The position numbers were made by a program, and so were the translations under genes. Below, in pieces: positions 49,223-58,167 of a stretch of DNA of 64,000 nucleotides. Position 1 is the stretch's first letter. The number at the start of each line of letters is the position of its first letter. The DNA lies in assembly GCA_965234685.1 (NCBI GenBank), contig OZ248539.1, forward strand, positions 1,116,001 through 1,180,000, in the 5' to 3' direction. A model generated the notes under the pieces. It saw only the letters and a list, made by a program, of their open reading frames with translations. It ran no database searches and was not told the DNA's origin. The stretch is from Fimbriimonas planktonicus. Lineage in GTDB: Bacteria; Armatimonadota; Fimbriimonadia; Fimbriimonadales; Fimbriimonadaceae.

Positions 49223-49708
49223 ATGCGAATAGGCCAGATCGTCGGTGCGCATGGCATTCGCGGACAGTTAAAAGTACAGCCGCAAACCGAATTTCTCGAA
49301 CGGTTTGCGGTTGGGACGAAGGTTCTCGTTGGTACCAACTGGTACACGATCCAAACCTCGGTGGTTCACAAAGGCCGCCCTCTGCTCAATCTCAATGGCA
49401 TCACCACGATGTCGGCTGCCCAAGCCTTACAGTGGCAGTTCATCGATATCGAAGATTCCGAACGTCCGGAGCTTGAGGACGACGAGTTTCTTCTTGATGA
49501 CCTGATCAACCTGAAGGTCGTGACCGTCGACGGCCGAGAGCTCGGCGAAGTCGATGAAGTCGTCAGTACTCCTGCCCATGAAACGCTCGTGATTGGCGAG
49601 CTGATGATTCCGTTCGTTGAAAACTTCGTAAAGGAAGTCAACTTTGACACCGAGACGATTACCGTGGAGCTGATCCCCGGCATGCTAGAAGACGAAGAGT
49701 CTGTCTAG
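49223..49708 (+). CDS. rimM: Ribosome maturation factor RimM
   Basis: 161 residues. RimM helps 30S head assembly by binding S19 and 16S rRNA. N-terminal RIGQIVGAHGIRGQLKV and the PRC-barrel C-terminal part (DDLINLKVVTVDGRELGEV, VIGELMIPFVENFVKEVNFD) are conserved. The usual next genes trmD and rplS are absent; the convergent DNA ligase takes the place, overlapping the stop by four bases. Confidence 0.94.
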   Translation: MRIGQIVGAHGIRGQLKVQPQTEFLERFAVGTKVLVGTNWYTIQTSVVHKGRPLLNLNGITTMSAAQALQWQFIDIEDSERPELEDDEFLLDDLINLKVVTVDGRELGEVDEVVSTPAHETLVIGELMIPFVENFVKEVNFDTETITVELIPGMLEDEESV

Positions 49709-51288
49709 TCTGGAATCAGGCTCTTAATTTCTTCCAAGGTGTTCGCGTCGGCCGGCAGCTTGTCGTGCCTCCACCTCGCAATCCTCGGAAATCTCACGGC
49801 GATGCCGCTCTTATGCCGGCTGGATTTCTGAATCCCCTCAAACGCCAGTTCCATAACAAGCATCGGCGTCACCGTTCGCACGGGGCCGAACTTGTCTTGA
49901 GTGTTCTTGCGGACGAAGGCATCGACTTCCTTGATTTCTGCATCGGTCAACCCGGAGTACGCCTTCGCAATGGGGACGAGTTGTTTCTCGTCATTCCAAA
50001 CGGCAAACGTGTAGTCGGTGTACAACGATGCGCGCTTGCCGCTTCCCCGCTGCGCGTAGATGAGGACAGCATCGATCGTGAATGGCTCGAGCTTCCATTT
50101 CCACCAGTCGCCGCGCTTGCGGCCGACGCCGTAAACGCTCGATTTCCGCTTCAGCATTAGCCCTTCCACCCGGAGATCACGGGCTTGCTCTCGGACAGCG
50201 GCGAGTTCTGACCAGTCGCCGACTTGCTCGGGCATTGGGACCTCGACGAGTCCGGAGGATTTGAGTTGGGTAAGAATTTGTAGCCTTTCGATTAACGGTT
50301 CTGCCCGATTATCTTGTCCATCGTATTCCAGGACGTCGAAGGCAATCAGAGTTACCGGCACGCTTTGCAAGAGCTTCGCGCCGACCGCTTTTCGGCCGAT
50401 GCGTTTCTGAAGTTCGGCGAACGGGAGCGGTCGGTCATCGGACCACGCAAGAATTTCCCCGTCGATGACGGTGCCTTCGGGCAATCGGTCGCCAATGGCG
50501 GCGATCTCCGGGAAGCGAGCCGTGATGAGCTCTTCGCCGCGAGACCAGACGTAGGTGTTGCCGCCGCGCCGGATGACCTGCGCCCGGATTCCGTCCCATT
50601 TCCATTCGATGTGCCAATCCGAAAGGTCGCCCAACGAACTTGGGTCGGCTTCGAGCGGGTGCGCCAAGCAGAAGGGGTATGGCTTGCTTAAGTCTTCACT
50701 AGGATCGTGGTCCTGCGACAACAGGCTCTCAAAGAAGAGGGAGCCAGCGGTCCAGTCGCCCATCAGGCGATGGCTCAGGGTTGCCTGCGGCACGCCGCTT
50801 GAAATCGACAGCGCCCGTACGACCAGTTCTTGCGATACGCCAACCCGAAAAGCCCCCGTGATGAGCTTGTTGAAGACAAACCGCTCCGAATGGCTCAGCT
50901 TTTGCCAGCTGTCTTGAACGATTCGCCGCTGGCTTTCTTCGGGTTCCTTCGCCAGAATCAGCAGGACGTTTTGGACCCACCATGCTAGCCCCTCATTGTT
51001 GTCTTGGATCGGCGGCGGCAAGACGAGCGCGATCGTTTCGGCGAGGTCTCCGACGGCGTCGTAGCATTCGGTGAACAGCCACGGACTGATGCCTGCCGTT
51101 TCGGCTGCCCAGAGTTGGAACTTCGTGCTGGCGAAAGGACGCTTTGGACGTCGACCGGTGAGAAAGTAAACCGCCCAGCCTGCGTCTTCGGGTGGTGCCG
51201 TTCGGAAGTACTCCACCATGAACGCGACCTTGTCGTTGGTCCGATTGGAAGAATCCAGTTCGAGATGCAGCTTCGCAAAATCCCTCAC
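49705..51288 (-). CDS. Ligase-associated ATP-dependent DNA ligase
   Basis: 527 residues, LigB/LigC-like bacterial ATP-dependent ligase of the cluster type. The adenylated Lys is in motif I EWKWDGIRAQVIRR (about 205-218), motif III is VIDGEILAWSDDRPLP, motif IV LMLKRKSSVYGVGRKRG, motif V WWKWKLEPFTIDAVLIYAQ. An N-terminal DNA-binding domain (1-170) and a C-terminal OB domain flank the core. It overlaps the exonuclease gene (ATGA). It is part of the four-gene repair set shared with the helicase and pdeM at 40-43 kb. Confidence 0.93.
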   Translation of the reverse strand: MRDFAKLHLELDSSNRTNDKVAFMVEYFRTAPPEDAGWAVYFLTGRRPKRPFASTKFQLWAAETAGISPWLFTECYDAVGDLAETIALVLPPPIQDNNEGLAWWVQNVLLILAKEPEESQRRIVQDSWQKLSHSERFVFNKLITGAFRVGVSQELVVRALSISSGVPQATLSHRLMGDWTAGSLFFESLLSQDHDPSEDLSKPYPFCLAHPLEADPSSLGDLSDWHIEWKWDGIRAQVIRRGGNTYVWSRGEELITARFPEIAAIGDRLPEGTVIDGEILAWSDDRPLPFAELQKRIGRKAVGAKLLQSVPVTLIAFDVLEYDGQDNRAEPLIERLQILTQLKSSGLVEVPMPEQVGDWSELAAVREQARDLRVEGLMLKRKSSVYGVGRKRGDWWKWKLEPFTIDAVLIYAQRGSGKRASLYTDYTFAVWNDEKQLVPIAKAYSGLTDAEIKEVDAFVRKNTQDKFGPVRTVTPMLVMELAFEGIQKSSRHKSGIAVRFPRIARWRHDKLPADANTLEEIKSLIPD

Positions 51289-52337
51289 GCCTGGTCCTCC
51301 TGGTCAGTCGCCCCGGGTTCGCTCGCGTCCTGCTCGCCTTCCCATTCGGTTGAAAGCACCTCGGCCCACTTCCCTTGCTCCTTCAGATGCCGAACGAGGA
51401 TGTTCGTGTAGCCATGGGTCGCCCAGATGCGCTCAGCTCCAGTCGCTTCAATTGCGCCAAGCAAAGACGGCCAGTCGACATGGTCGCTCAGAACGAACCC
51501 ACGGTCCATTGCACGTCGCCGTTTGGCACCACGAACCGCCATCCAGCCGGACATGAACGCGGTCGAAACTTCTCCAAAGCGTCGAAGCCACGTTGAGCCC
51601 TGAACGCTCGGCGGGGCAAGGACAAGAGCCTGCGAGAAGTCGAAACCGGTCGGAAGTTCACCGAGCCGTCGCGTGACGGGCAGCGAAATGCCCGCTTCTC
51701 GGTATTCCTCGTTCATCGCGTGGACCGCGCCGTGAGCCAGGATCGGGCCGATGCTCGGATCTAGCCCGGAGAGTGCCCTTTGCGACTTTCCGAGGGCGTA
51801 GCCCATGAGGATTGAGCATCGTCCGCGCGCTTGATTCTCTTTCCACCAGTCGTTGATCGAAGCGAAAATCTCCTCATCGGTATCCCAGCGGTAGATCGGC
51901 AAGCCGAACGTGCATTCGGTGACGAAGGTATGGCAGCGGACCGGCTCAAACGCAGAACAAGTCGTGTCGGGTGCGGTTTTGTAATCACCCGATACCACGG
52001 CGACTTCCCCGTCCAACTCGATCCTCACCTGCGCGGAGCCGAGAATGTGCCCGGCCGGATGCAGGGAAACATGCACTCCGTTGATGTTCAATCTCTCGCC
52101 GTAGGCAAAGGAGGAGATATTGCTTTCCGGTGCGAGTCGCCTTCGGAGCACACCTTCGCCCTCCTGAGAGCACAGGTAGCGCTTCATTCCCCATCTCGCG
52201 TGGTCCGAATGGGCATGGGTGATCACGGCATTTTCTACCGAACGCCAAGGATCGACGTAAAAATCTCCGACCTCGCAATACAATCCGCGATCCGTGAGGG
52301 AAAGTAGTTTCGGGTTCTCGGACACGGCGATCGACAT
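51285..52337 (-). CDS. Ligase-associated MBL-fold DNA exonuclease
   Basis: 350 residues from ATG 52337; the longer frame starts 13 codons earlier without support. Metallo-beta-lactamase/beta-CASP-like nuclease of the ligase-associated set: ITHAHSDHARWG (HxHxDH), HPAGHILGSAQV (motif with His), VVSGDYK (Asp), HTFVTECTFGLP and the late LSDHVDWPSLL with WATHGY. It overlaps the ligase start by four bases. The pair ligase-exonuclease is coupled, away from the helicase-pdeM pair. Confidence 0.92.
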   Translation of the reverse strand: MSIAVSENPKLLSLTDRGLYCEVGDFYVDPWRSVENAVITHAHSDHARWGMKRYLCSQEGEGVLRRRLAPESNISSFAYGERLNINGVHVSLHPAGHILGSAQVRIELDGEVAVVSGDYKTAPDTTCSAFEPVRCHTFVTECTFGLPIYRWDTDEEIFASINDWWKENQARGRCSILMGYALGKSQRALSGLDPSIGPILAHGAVHAMNEEYREAGISLPVTRRLGELPTGFDFSQALVLAPPSVQGSTWLRRFGEVSTAFMSGWMAVRGAKRRRAMDRGFVLSDHVDWPSLLGAIEATGAERIWATHGYTNILVRHLKEQGKWAEVLSTEWEGEQDASEPGATDQEDQA

Positions 52338-52376
52338 GACTTCTTGGGATACTACGTTAGCGCGAGGATTTCGCAC

Positions 52377-53219
52377 ATGACCAGATTCGAAAAACTACGC
52401 GCTTGGATCCTCCGGGCCATCGACAACTCGGGCCCGCACAACTTAGCTCGCCTCGCCGGGGCTTTCAGCTTTTTTGCGGCGCTCAGCATCGCCCCGACTT
52501 TGGTGGTCGGCGTGTACGTTGCCGCGCAATGGTTCGGTCAGCAAGGGGCAAACGAGCCAATCCTCGCCCAGATTCGAGATGCGGTCGGAAAGGAAGCCGC
52601 CGATTACGTGGGCGAGGTTATCGCCGGAGCGAAGAAGCCGGAGAACGGGATTCTTGCAACGCTGCTTTCCTTTGCTATCACCTTCTTCTCGGCCTCGAAC
52701 CTGTTCGTTGCCTTGCAAGACGGGGTGAATACCGTCTTCGGCTACACGATGAAAGGGCACGTCGTGAAGAACTGGCTCATCATGCGAGCTCGGGCGTTCC
52801 TTGGGGTTTTGGTTTACGGCGGAACTGCCTTGCTCTGGTTCTTTGCGGATTCGGTGCTGGTCGGGCTTTCTCAACGCTTCGCGGGTCCGGTTGCCAAAGT
52901 CTTCACGATGGTGAGCCTGTTGTCGGTGCTGATTGGGCTGGTCGGAATTTGGTTTAGGACGCTTGCGCCGATTGCGGTGAAATGGCGAGAAGTGTGGCCT
53001 GCCGCCGCGGTAACTGCCATCGGGATCTGGCTCTGCCGGAACTTGATGGGTTACTACTTCGAGCTCATCCCGGTGACAAAAGCGTACGGATCCGCCGGCG
53101 CGCTGGTCATTTTGCTGCTCTGGATTTTCTACACCGCCCAAATATTCTTCTTCGGGCTCGAGCTGTTCCGCGCGTATCGTGAAATCTACGTCCTCGAATC
53201 GGGCGAACCTGCCGCATAA
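52377..53219 (+). CDS. YihY/UPF0761 family membrane protein
   Basis: 280 residues from ATG 52377, with GAGG nine bases upstream. Six transmembrane helices in the YihY layout: RLAGAFSFFAALSIAPTLVV, FFSASNLFVALQDGVNTVFG, the helix after GVLVYGGTALLWFFADSVL, and the C-terminal LLWIFYTAQIFFFGLELFRA. Often misnamed RNase BN; the modern family has unknown function. Diverges from the exonuclease gene over 39 bases. Confidence 0.88.
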   Translation: MTRFEKLRAWILRAIDNSGPHNLARLAGAFSFFAALSIAPTLVVGVYVAAQWFGQQGANEPILAQIRDAVGKEAADYVGEVIAGAKKPENGILATLLSFAITFFSASNLFVALQDGVNTVFGYTMKGHVVKNWLIMRARAFLGVLVYGGTALLWFFADSVLVGLSQRFAGPVAKVFTMVSLLSVLIGLVGIWFRTLAPIAVKWREVWPAAAVTAIGIWLCRNLMGYYFELIPVTKAYGSAGALVILLLWIFYTAQIFFFGLELFRAYREIYVLESGEPAA

Positions 53220-53229
53220 TCAAGTCGCT

Positions 53230-54615
53230 ATGCGCGTGATGATGCTCTCTTGGGAATACCCGCCTCGGATTGTGGGAGGCATCAGCCCGCACGTCTACGA
53301 GCTTTCGCAAGAACTGGTCAAGCAAGGCGTTGAGGTCCACGTTGTCACCAAGGCGACGCCCAATGCCCCAAACGAGGAGACGGAAGCTTCCGGTGTGCAT
53401 GTCCACCGGGTGGAGCTCTCCGGAACGCCGAACGACTTTCTGCACGAAATTCAGCTTCTGAACCAAGCGACCGACTTACGGGTTCGGCAGCTGCTAGAAG
53501 ACTGGAGACCTGGCGGACAACCAACCATCTTTCATGCCCACGACTGGCTTTCGCTTGATTCAGCCCGGGAGCTGAAGTACGAATACAAGCTTCCAATGGT
53601 GGCGACGGTCCACGCTACGGAGACCGGCCGCCATGGCGGGATACACAATAACGTTTCCCGCTACATCCACGACCAGGAGTATTGGCTCACCTATGAAGCC
53701 TGGCGCGTGATCATCTGCTCCGAGTTCATGCGCGGTGAAGTTCATCGCACGTTCAACTGTCCATGGGAAAAGACGGATGTCATCTTTAACGGCGTCAATG
53801 CGGACAAGTTCAAATTCGATTGGACCGAAGCCGAGCGACTCGCGGCCCGGGAGCAATATGCGGCACCGGACGAGAAGATCGTGCTTTACGTCGGCCGATT
53901 CGTACGAGAAAAAGGAATTCAGGTTCTGCTGAACTCTGCCCACGCGATCCTAGCGGCCGAGCCGAACACTCGCTTTGTGATTGCAGGCGGCGGTAATCGC
54001 GAGAAGTTTGAAGGCTTCGTGGATTGGTCCGGATTGCGATCTCGAATCCACTTCACCGGATTTATCTCTGGGCGAAAGCTACTGGAACTGTATCGCTGTG
54101 CCGACGTTGCGGTGTTCCCTTCGCTTTACGAACCTTTTGGGATTGTCGCGCTTGAGGCGATGGCGGCTGGAACGTCGGTCGTTTGCTCCGACGCGGGTGG
54201 ACTTCCTGAAGTGGTTAGCCACGATTTGACTGGAACGACAACGTTCGCCGGAGACACCGCGTCCCTGGCTTGGGGTGTGTTGCGGGTTCTGCAAGACCCT
54301 GAACGGGCGGCGAAGATTCGGGAGCAAGCCAAGGATCGGCTCTCGACGGACTTTTCCTGGGCGAATCTGGCGACTCAGACGATCGCGGTCTACGAGCGGG
54401 TATGGGCGGAGTTCTTGGAAAGTTATTGGGCGGCCGGGACGGTTTGGCCCGTTTCTCCTGGTGCAGAGGATCGAGCCAAGGAGCTCCATCTGGAAGAAAA
54501 GGCGACGACGGGAGTTCCCATCGAGCGCCCTTCCGCGCCGGTCAGTGCGGCTCCCGGTCTACTGCTTTCCGAAGACGAGAGCGACGCGGAGGACCTGTGG
54601 TCCCCCGCTTTCTAG
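53230..54615 (+). CDS. GT4 glycosyltransferase, glycogen-synthase-like
   Basis: 461 residues from ATG 53230. GT-B fold: N-terminal MMLSWEYPPRIVGGISPHVY (the GG loop that contacts the sugar nucleotide), FHAHDWLSLDSA, HATETGRHGGIHN, then the C-terminal LYVGRFVREKGIQVLLNSAH, RIHFTGFISGRKLLELYRCAD and the EX7E motif in LYEPFGIVALEAMAAGTSVV. This resembles actinobacterial-type GlgA/GlgM enzymes using ADP-glucose. Without linked glg genes I leave the substrate open. CATAAT lies nine bases before the ATG. Confidence 0.88.
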   Translation: MRVMMLSWEYPPRIVGGISPHVYELSQELVKQGVEVHVVTKATPNAPNEETEASGVHVHRVELSGTPNDFLHEIQLLNQATDLRVRQLLEDWRPGGQPTIFHAHDWLSLDSARELKYEYKLPMVATVHATETGRHGGIHNNVSRYIHDQEYWLTYEAWRVIICSEFMRGEVHRTFNCPWEKTDVIFNGVNADKFKFDWTEAERLAAREQYAAPDEKIVLYVGRFVREKGIQVLLNSAHAILAAEPNTRFVIAGGGNREKFEGFVDWSGLRSRIHFTGFISGRKLLELYRCADVAVFPSLYEPFGIVALEAMAAGTSVVCSDAGGLPEVVSHDLTGTTTFAGDTASLAWGVLRVLQDPERAAKIREQAKDRLSTDFSWANLATQTIAVYERVWAEFLESYWAAGTVWPVSPGAEDRAKELHLEEKATTGVPIERPSAPVSAAPGLLLSEDESDAEDLWSPAF

Positions 54616-54616
54616 C

Positions 54617-55459
54617 CTAAATTCTCGGATACAGATCTAGTTTTCGGAACGTTACCGGTCCGTGATCACCTTGCACAAAGATCGGGCCGGGCAGGTCTTC
54701 TCGGGACTCCAGGGCGCCACCCGTGATGCCGGGAATTTCCGCGTTCTCGATGACGGTTTTGCCATTTAGCACGACCGTAATAAACCGACCGAGCAGTGTG
54801 ATCTCCGCGGTGTTCCACTCGTCGTGCGCATGAACGGCGTTCTCGCTCGGGATCAGGAAACCGTAGATTGCGGCGCTGCTTCCGACCGTTGGCTCGTGTC
54901 CGTGATCGTCGAGGATTTGGAACTCGTATCTCCCGCGCAGATAGATGCCAGAGTTGCTACCCTTCGGGTACCGGTACTCGGCCACCAGTCGGAAGTCACC
55001 AAAGGTGTCTCGGGTGATCAGGTCGGTTCCGACGCCTGCGTTCTCGAGTCCGTTTGCGGTGATGCTCCACTGGTTCGTCCATTCTGGGCTTCGTGGATGC
55101 CAGTTGCTGAGGTCCGACTGGACAAGCGAGATGACATCGCCCCAGACGGGACGATCCGTTGACGGGAGTGCGGGAGCTTTTCGACCGGACCACTGAACCA
55201 CTTCACCACTGTCGTTTGTCGTCGTGCCGGAAATGCCGTCTTCGGTGAGCGTTCCGGTGAACTGCAGATCCGTTTCTCGACCTTCGTACTGCTTCGGGAG
55301 GGCCCACTCTACGGAGTTTTCGGTGAGGGAGATCGTCGGGATCGGGCGAGCGCTTCCAAACCGTCCAACAAACCAGCCCTCCTGAGGAGAAAGATCCACC
55401 CAACTCGGGTAGTCACCATTGACGTCATGAATCGTTAAGTCCCAGCGGCCTTCAACCAT
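54617..55459 (-). CDS. DUF1080 (3-keto-disaccharide hydrolase-like) protein
   Basis: 280 residues, no signal peptide visible. C-terminal half is a DUF1080 jelly roll: FRLVAEYRYPKGSNSGIYLRG, EFQILDDHG and AEITLLGRFITVVLNGKTVIE, ending VTFRKLDLYPRI. The N-terminal half (about 1-95) is a separate beta domain that compares to the other half in size but not in sequence. Members act on keto-sugars or bind glucans. TAACCT lies six bases before the ATG. It ends one base after the convergent glycosyltransferase. Confidence 0.8.
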   Translation of the reverse strand: MVEGRWDLTIHDVNGDYPSWVDLSPQEGWFVGRFGSARPIPTISLTENSVEWALPKQYEGRETDLQFTGTLTEDGISGTTTNDSGEVVQWSGRKAPALPSTDRPVWGDVISLVQSDLSNWHPRSPEWTNQWSITANGLENAGVGTDLITRDTFGDFRLVAEYRYPKGSNSGIYLRGRYEFQILDDHGHEPTVGSSAAIYGFLIPSENAVHAHDEWNTAEITLLGRFITVVLNGKTVIENAEIPGITGGALESREDLPGPIFVQGDHGPVTFRKLDLYPRI

Positions 55460-55465
55460 GTTGCT

Positions 55466-55471
55466 AGGTTA
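55466..55471 (-). promoter_or_regulatory. Candidate -10 hexamer, leaderless geometry
   Basis: TAACCT on the minus strand, six bases before the DUF1080 ATG at 55459, overlapping the stop of the upstream chimera gene. Confidence 0.45.
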
Positions 55472-56791
55472 CTTTCCGTTCGGAATCCACCGCACGCTTC
55501 CGTCGATATAGGCGGCTACTTTGCCGGTGCGGCCTTGGAGATAGCCTAACACGGTCTCCGAAGGCTTCTCCACTGCACTAACGACTCCTCCAGCAAATGC
55601 AAGGACAAATTCTTCAAGCAGCACTGCGTTCGGCACGTAGGGCTGCATCTCGGCTTTCCAATTGCTTCCCACACCGAGCATTGTGTCGTGATGGTCTTGA
55701 GCGTAGCTGGCAAAGCATTGTGCGAGTTCTTTTGCACGTCCCAGTAGCATCGTTCGCTCCGCTACTTCCTTCCCATGATCCGATCGCACAAGTGGCGCGC
55801 GTTCAATTGGGCGAATGAAGAGCTTGCCCTCGGATTGGAATGCCACCGCGGTCAGCTGATCGTTCGCGAGCGCCATGGTGCAATCAGCACTAATCAGTAC
55901 GAACTTCTTTTCAAACTGCATGAGCAGAGCCGTCGTGGTTCCACCGGTTTCATTGACCGGGGTTTTGATGCTAGTCAGAGTCGGAAACTTGTCGGAGTCC
56001 GGCGCTTGCTTTGGCGGATTAACTTGGCCCGGACTGAGGGTGCGACTAGCTCCGTTTAGGACATTTTCTCCGCGAAAACTTGATTCGGGGTGTGGCTCGC
56101 CAAATTTCGCATTAGGATAGAGCAAGAAGATAGCTTCATCGGTTTCGATATGAAACCCGGCAAACAGTTCCCTCGGCTGATTGATCTCGGGCCCAAGCTC
56201 GAGGCTAGCGTTGAACCGGCGAACCGAGCCACGGCCACCGTTATTCAGAAGCGCCAGTACTGCTTCAGCGGAGTGTTTGAGCGGATGGATCGAGATTTGG
56301 AAGCACTGAGTGAAAGGGGGCAACTCGCGAACGGAGCCATCGGTGGTGCTTGTGAACAGTTTGGCAACGGCTTCCTTTTCCTGGAACAGACAGAAGGTGA
56401 TCTGGCTACTGTTTCCTAGCCACTGAGCCGATGCTTGCGTTGTACTTGCGTCGTACTTCTTGATGCTCCAAGTCTTGGATGTTGCTAGGTTCCACACGAG
56501 GATTTCGCCTTCAAGCTTCGGAGTTGAAGTTTGCGGCACGGTCGCGTGTAGCTGAGCCTGTAGCAGTTCACTGGCTGCAGGTTGGTATGTCCGGTTAATC
56601 AGCAGGTAATTGCCGTCGTTTGACCAAACCATCTCCTTGACTTCCCCCTCTGAAACAAACCTTGCAGGAAGGAAAAGGAGCGCGGTTTCTCTAAATGGGA
56701 GAAAACTGTTCGTTGCGCTTTGCGAACGCAACTCAGCTAAGCCGCTGGACGCACATAAAATCGTGGCTAGGACGAGGAATCTACTGACCAT
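55469..56791 (-). CDS. Secreted propeller-pseudopilin chimera (second copy)
   Basis: 440 residues, signal peptide in LVLATILCASSGLAEL. The long N-terminal part (about 40-330) is a TolB/WD40-like propeller with WSNDGNYLLINRTYQ and repeated GEILVWNLATSKTW-type strands. The C-terminal 110 residues instead resemble DUF1559 pseudopilins without the pilin helix: RAKELAQCFASYAQDHHDTML, then a W and PYVPNAV, and the closing KVAAYIDGSVRWIPNGK, which echoes YLDGHVxW. It is a tandem paralogue of the next gene upstream (56781-58118), whose stop it overlaps by eleven bases. Confidence 0.75.
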   Translation of the reverse strand: MVSRFLVLATILCASSGLAELRSQSATNSFLPFRETALLFLPARFVSEGEVKEMVWSNDGNYLLINRTYQPAASELLQAQLHATVPQTSTPKLEGEILVWNLATSKTWSIKKYDASTTQASAQWLGNSSQITFCLFQEKEAVAKLFTSTTDGSVRELPPFTQCFQISIHPLKHSAEAVLALLNNGGRGSVRRFNASLELGPEINQPRELFAGFHIETDEAIFLLYPNAKFGEPHPESSFRGENVLNGASRTLSPGQVNPPKQAPDSDKFPTLTSIKTPVNETGGTTTALLMQFEKKFVLISADCTMALANDQLTAVAFQSEGKLFIRPIERAPLVRSDHGKEVAERTMLLGRAKELAQCFASYAQDHHDTMLGVGSNWKAEMQPYVPNAVLLEEFVLAFAGGVVSAVEKPSETVLGYLQGRTGKVAAYIDGSVRWIPNGK

Positions 56792-58118
56792 CTTTGATCC
56801 ACTTTACGTGACCGTCCACGTAAGCAACGGCTCGACCACCCTTCCCCGGAATGTATCCCATGATCGTTTTGGAAGGGTCCTCTACCTTTAAAATACTTCC
56901 TCCCTTAAATGCTAAAACAAACCCGTCCATCACGTTTCGGTCTTTGAGGTACGGGAAGATCGAATCCTGCCATTTTCCCTGATTTGAAGGCAAGTTGTCA
57001 TCGTTATCAGCTGCATAAATGATAAGTCCTAAAGCGACCTGCTTTGCATTACTGATGATCTTAGTTCGCTCCACTGCGTCCTTAGCATCTAGGAAGGCTG
57101 CGAGTGGCACCTCCGCAATCGGTCGAACAAATATCGTGCCCTGAGAGACGTAGGCCACACCGGTGAGTTGTCGGTTTGGTTTTACCAAGGACACATCGGC
57201 GGCAATCAGGACGAGATCATTCGCAGACCGAAAAATTGCGGATGTGAGCGGCTTCAGCTTTGAATCGACTTGAACCGGCTTTTCATCAAGTGCCAGTTGC
57301 GGCTCTTCGCCGTCGTAGGCTGCGTCGTACTCCGATTTCGTCGCTGGCCGTGTCGCACCTGTCTGAACGTTGACGGCTTCAAAGAAGGTTTCGGCTTCTT
57401 TAGTTTTGCCGTCAGACGAGAGCGGTCCGGTTGCTCGGCGCATTCCAGCAAATAGAATCTCGTTCCCGTTCTTCAGGTAAGCAACTGGTTCGCTTCCGCT
57501 CGCGGTTTTTAAGGTTCGGCCGACCGGACCCGACGAGTTCACCCGTTGAACGGTCATTCCATCTGACTCACTCTGTAATTGAATCACCATCTCAGCCCGC
57601 GTGGGTGATGGGAAGTACTGGATCAGGTTGACCTTTTCTCCTAAGTTCAATTGCTTAACATCTCCATCGGCCGTGCTGACAAACACGCTGATAAGCGACG
57701 TCAAATTGGATTGCAAGGAGAAAATGACCGCGCTTCCTGTGCCAAGCCACTTACTCTCGGCGCGAAACAAGGATGCGTCGTACTTATAGATCACCCTGGA
57801 CTTGCCCGTTTCCATCGAGAAGGTGACTATCTCTCCAAGGCTTGGTGGCGGTTCTTGCGGCGCAGACGATTTTGAGAAAATCTGCTGGATGTACTTCGTT
57901 GTCAGCTCCATCCGCGAACGGTTAACAAGCAGGAATCGTCCATCGGACGACCAACCCAGATCCGTACACTCACCGTCTGCCACAAATTTCGGGCTGAGTA
58001 GCATCCATGCTTTGTCATTTCCGGCAATTGAACTTTGTGTGAACGGCTGAGCCATCGCTGAAGCGGCAACAAGGGCGATGCTGGACACGATGCTTGCGCG
58101 AGTCAGAAGGTTCTTCAT
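56781..58118 (-). CDS. Secreted propeller-pseudopilin chimera (first copy)
   Basis: 445 residues, signal peptide IVSSIALVAASAMAQ. Propeller part with LGWSSDGRFLLVNRSRME and GEIVTFSMETGKSRVIYKYD, closely paralleling the downstream copy (WSNDGNYLLINRTY, GEILVWNLATSKTWSIKKYD). The C-terminal domain is again pseudopilin-like without an N-terminal helix: NAKQVALGLIIYAADNDDNL, WQDSIFPYLKDRNVMDGFVL, DPSKTIMGYIPG and AVAYVDGHVKWIKDGQ. This tail matches the mature head of DUF1559 proteins more clearly than in the second copy. Tandem duplication followed by divergence is the simplest reading. Confidence 0.78.
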   Translation of the reverse strand: MKNLLTRASIVSSIALVAASAMAQPFTQSSIAGNDKAWMLLSPKFVADGECTDLGWSSDGRFLLVNRSRMELTTKYIQQIFSKSSAPQEPPPSLGEIVTFSMETGKSRVIYKYDASLFRAESKWLGTGSAVIFSLQSNLTSLISVFVSTADGDVKQLNLGEKVNLIQYFPSPTRAEMVIQLQSESDGMTVQRVNSSGPVGRTLKTASGSEPVAYLKNGNEILFAGMRRATGPLSSDGKTKEAETFFEAVNVQTGATRPATKSEYDAAYDGEEPQLALDEKPVQVDSKLKPLTSAIFRSANDLVLIAADVSLVKPNRQLTGVAYVSQGTIFVRPIAEVPLAAFLDAKDAVERTKIISNAKQVALGLIIYAADNDDNLPSNQGKWQDSIFPYLKDRNVMDGFVLAFKGGSILKVEDPSKTIMGYIPGKGGRAVAYVDGHVKWIKDGQ

Positions 58119-58167
58119 GGCTGGTCTGCGTAACAGAATAACACTGATAGGACGATCTGCAAGCGGC

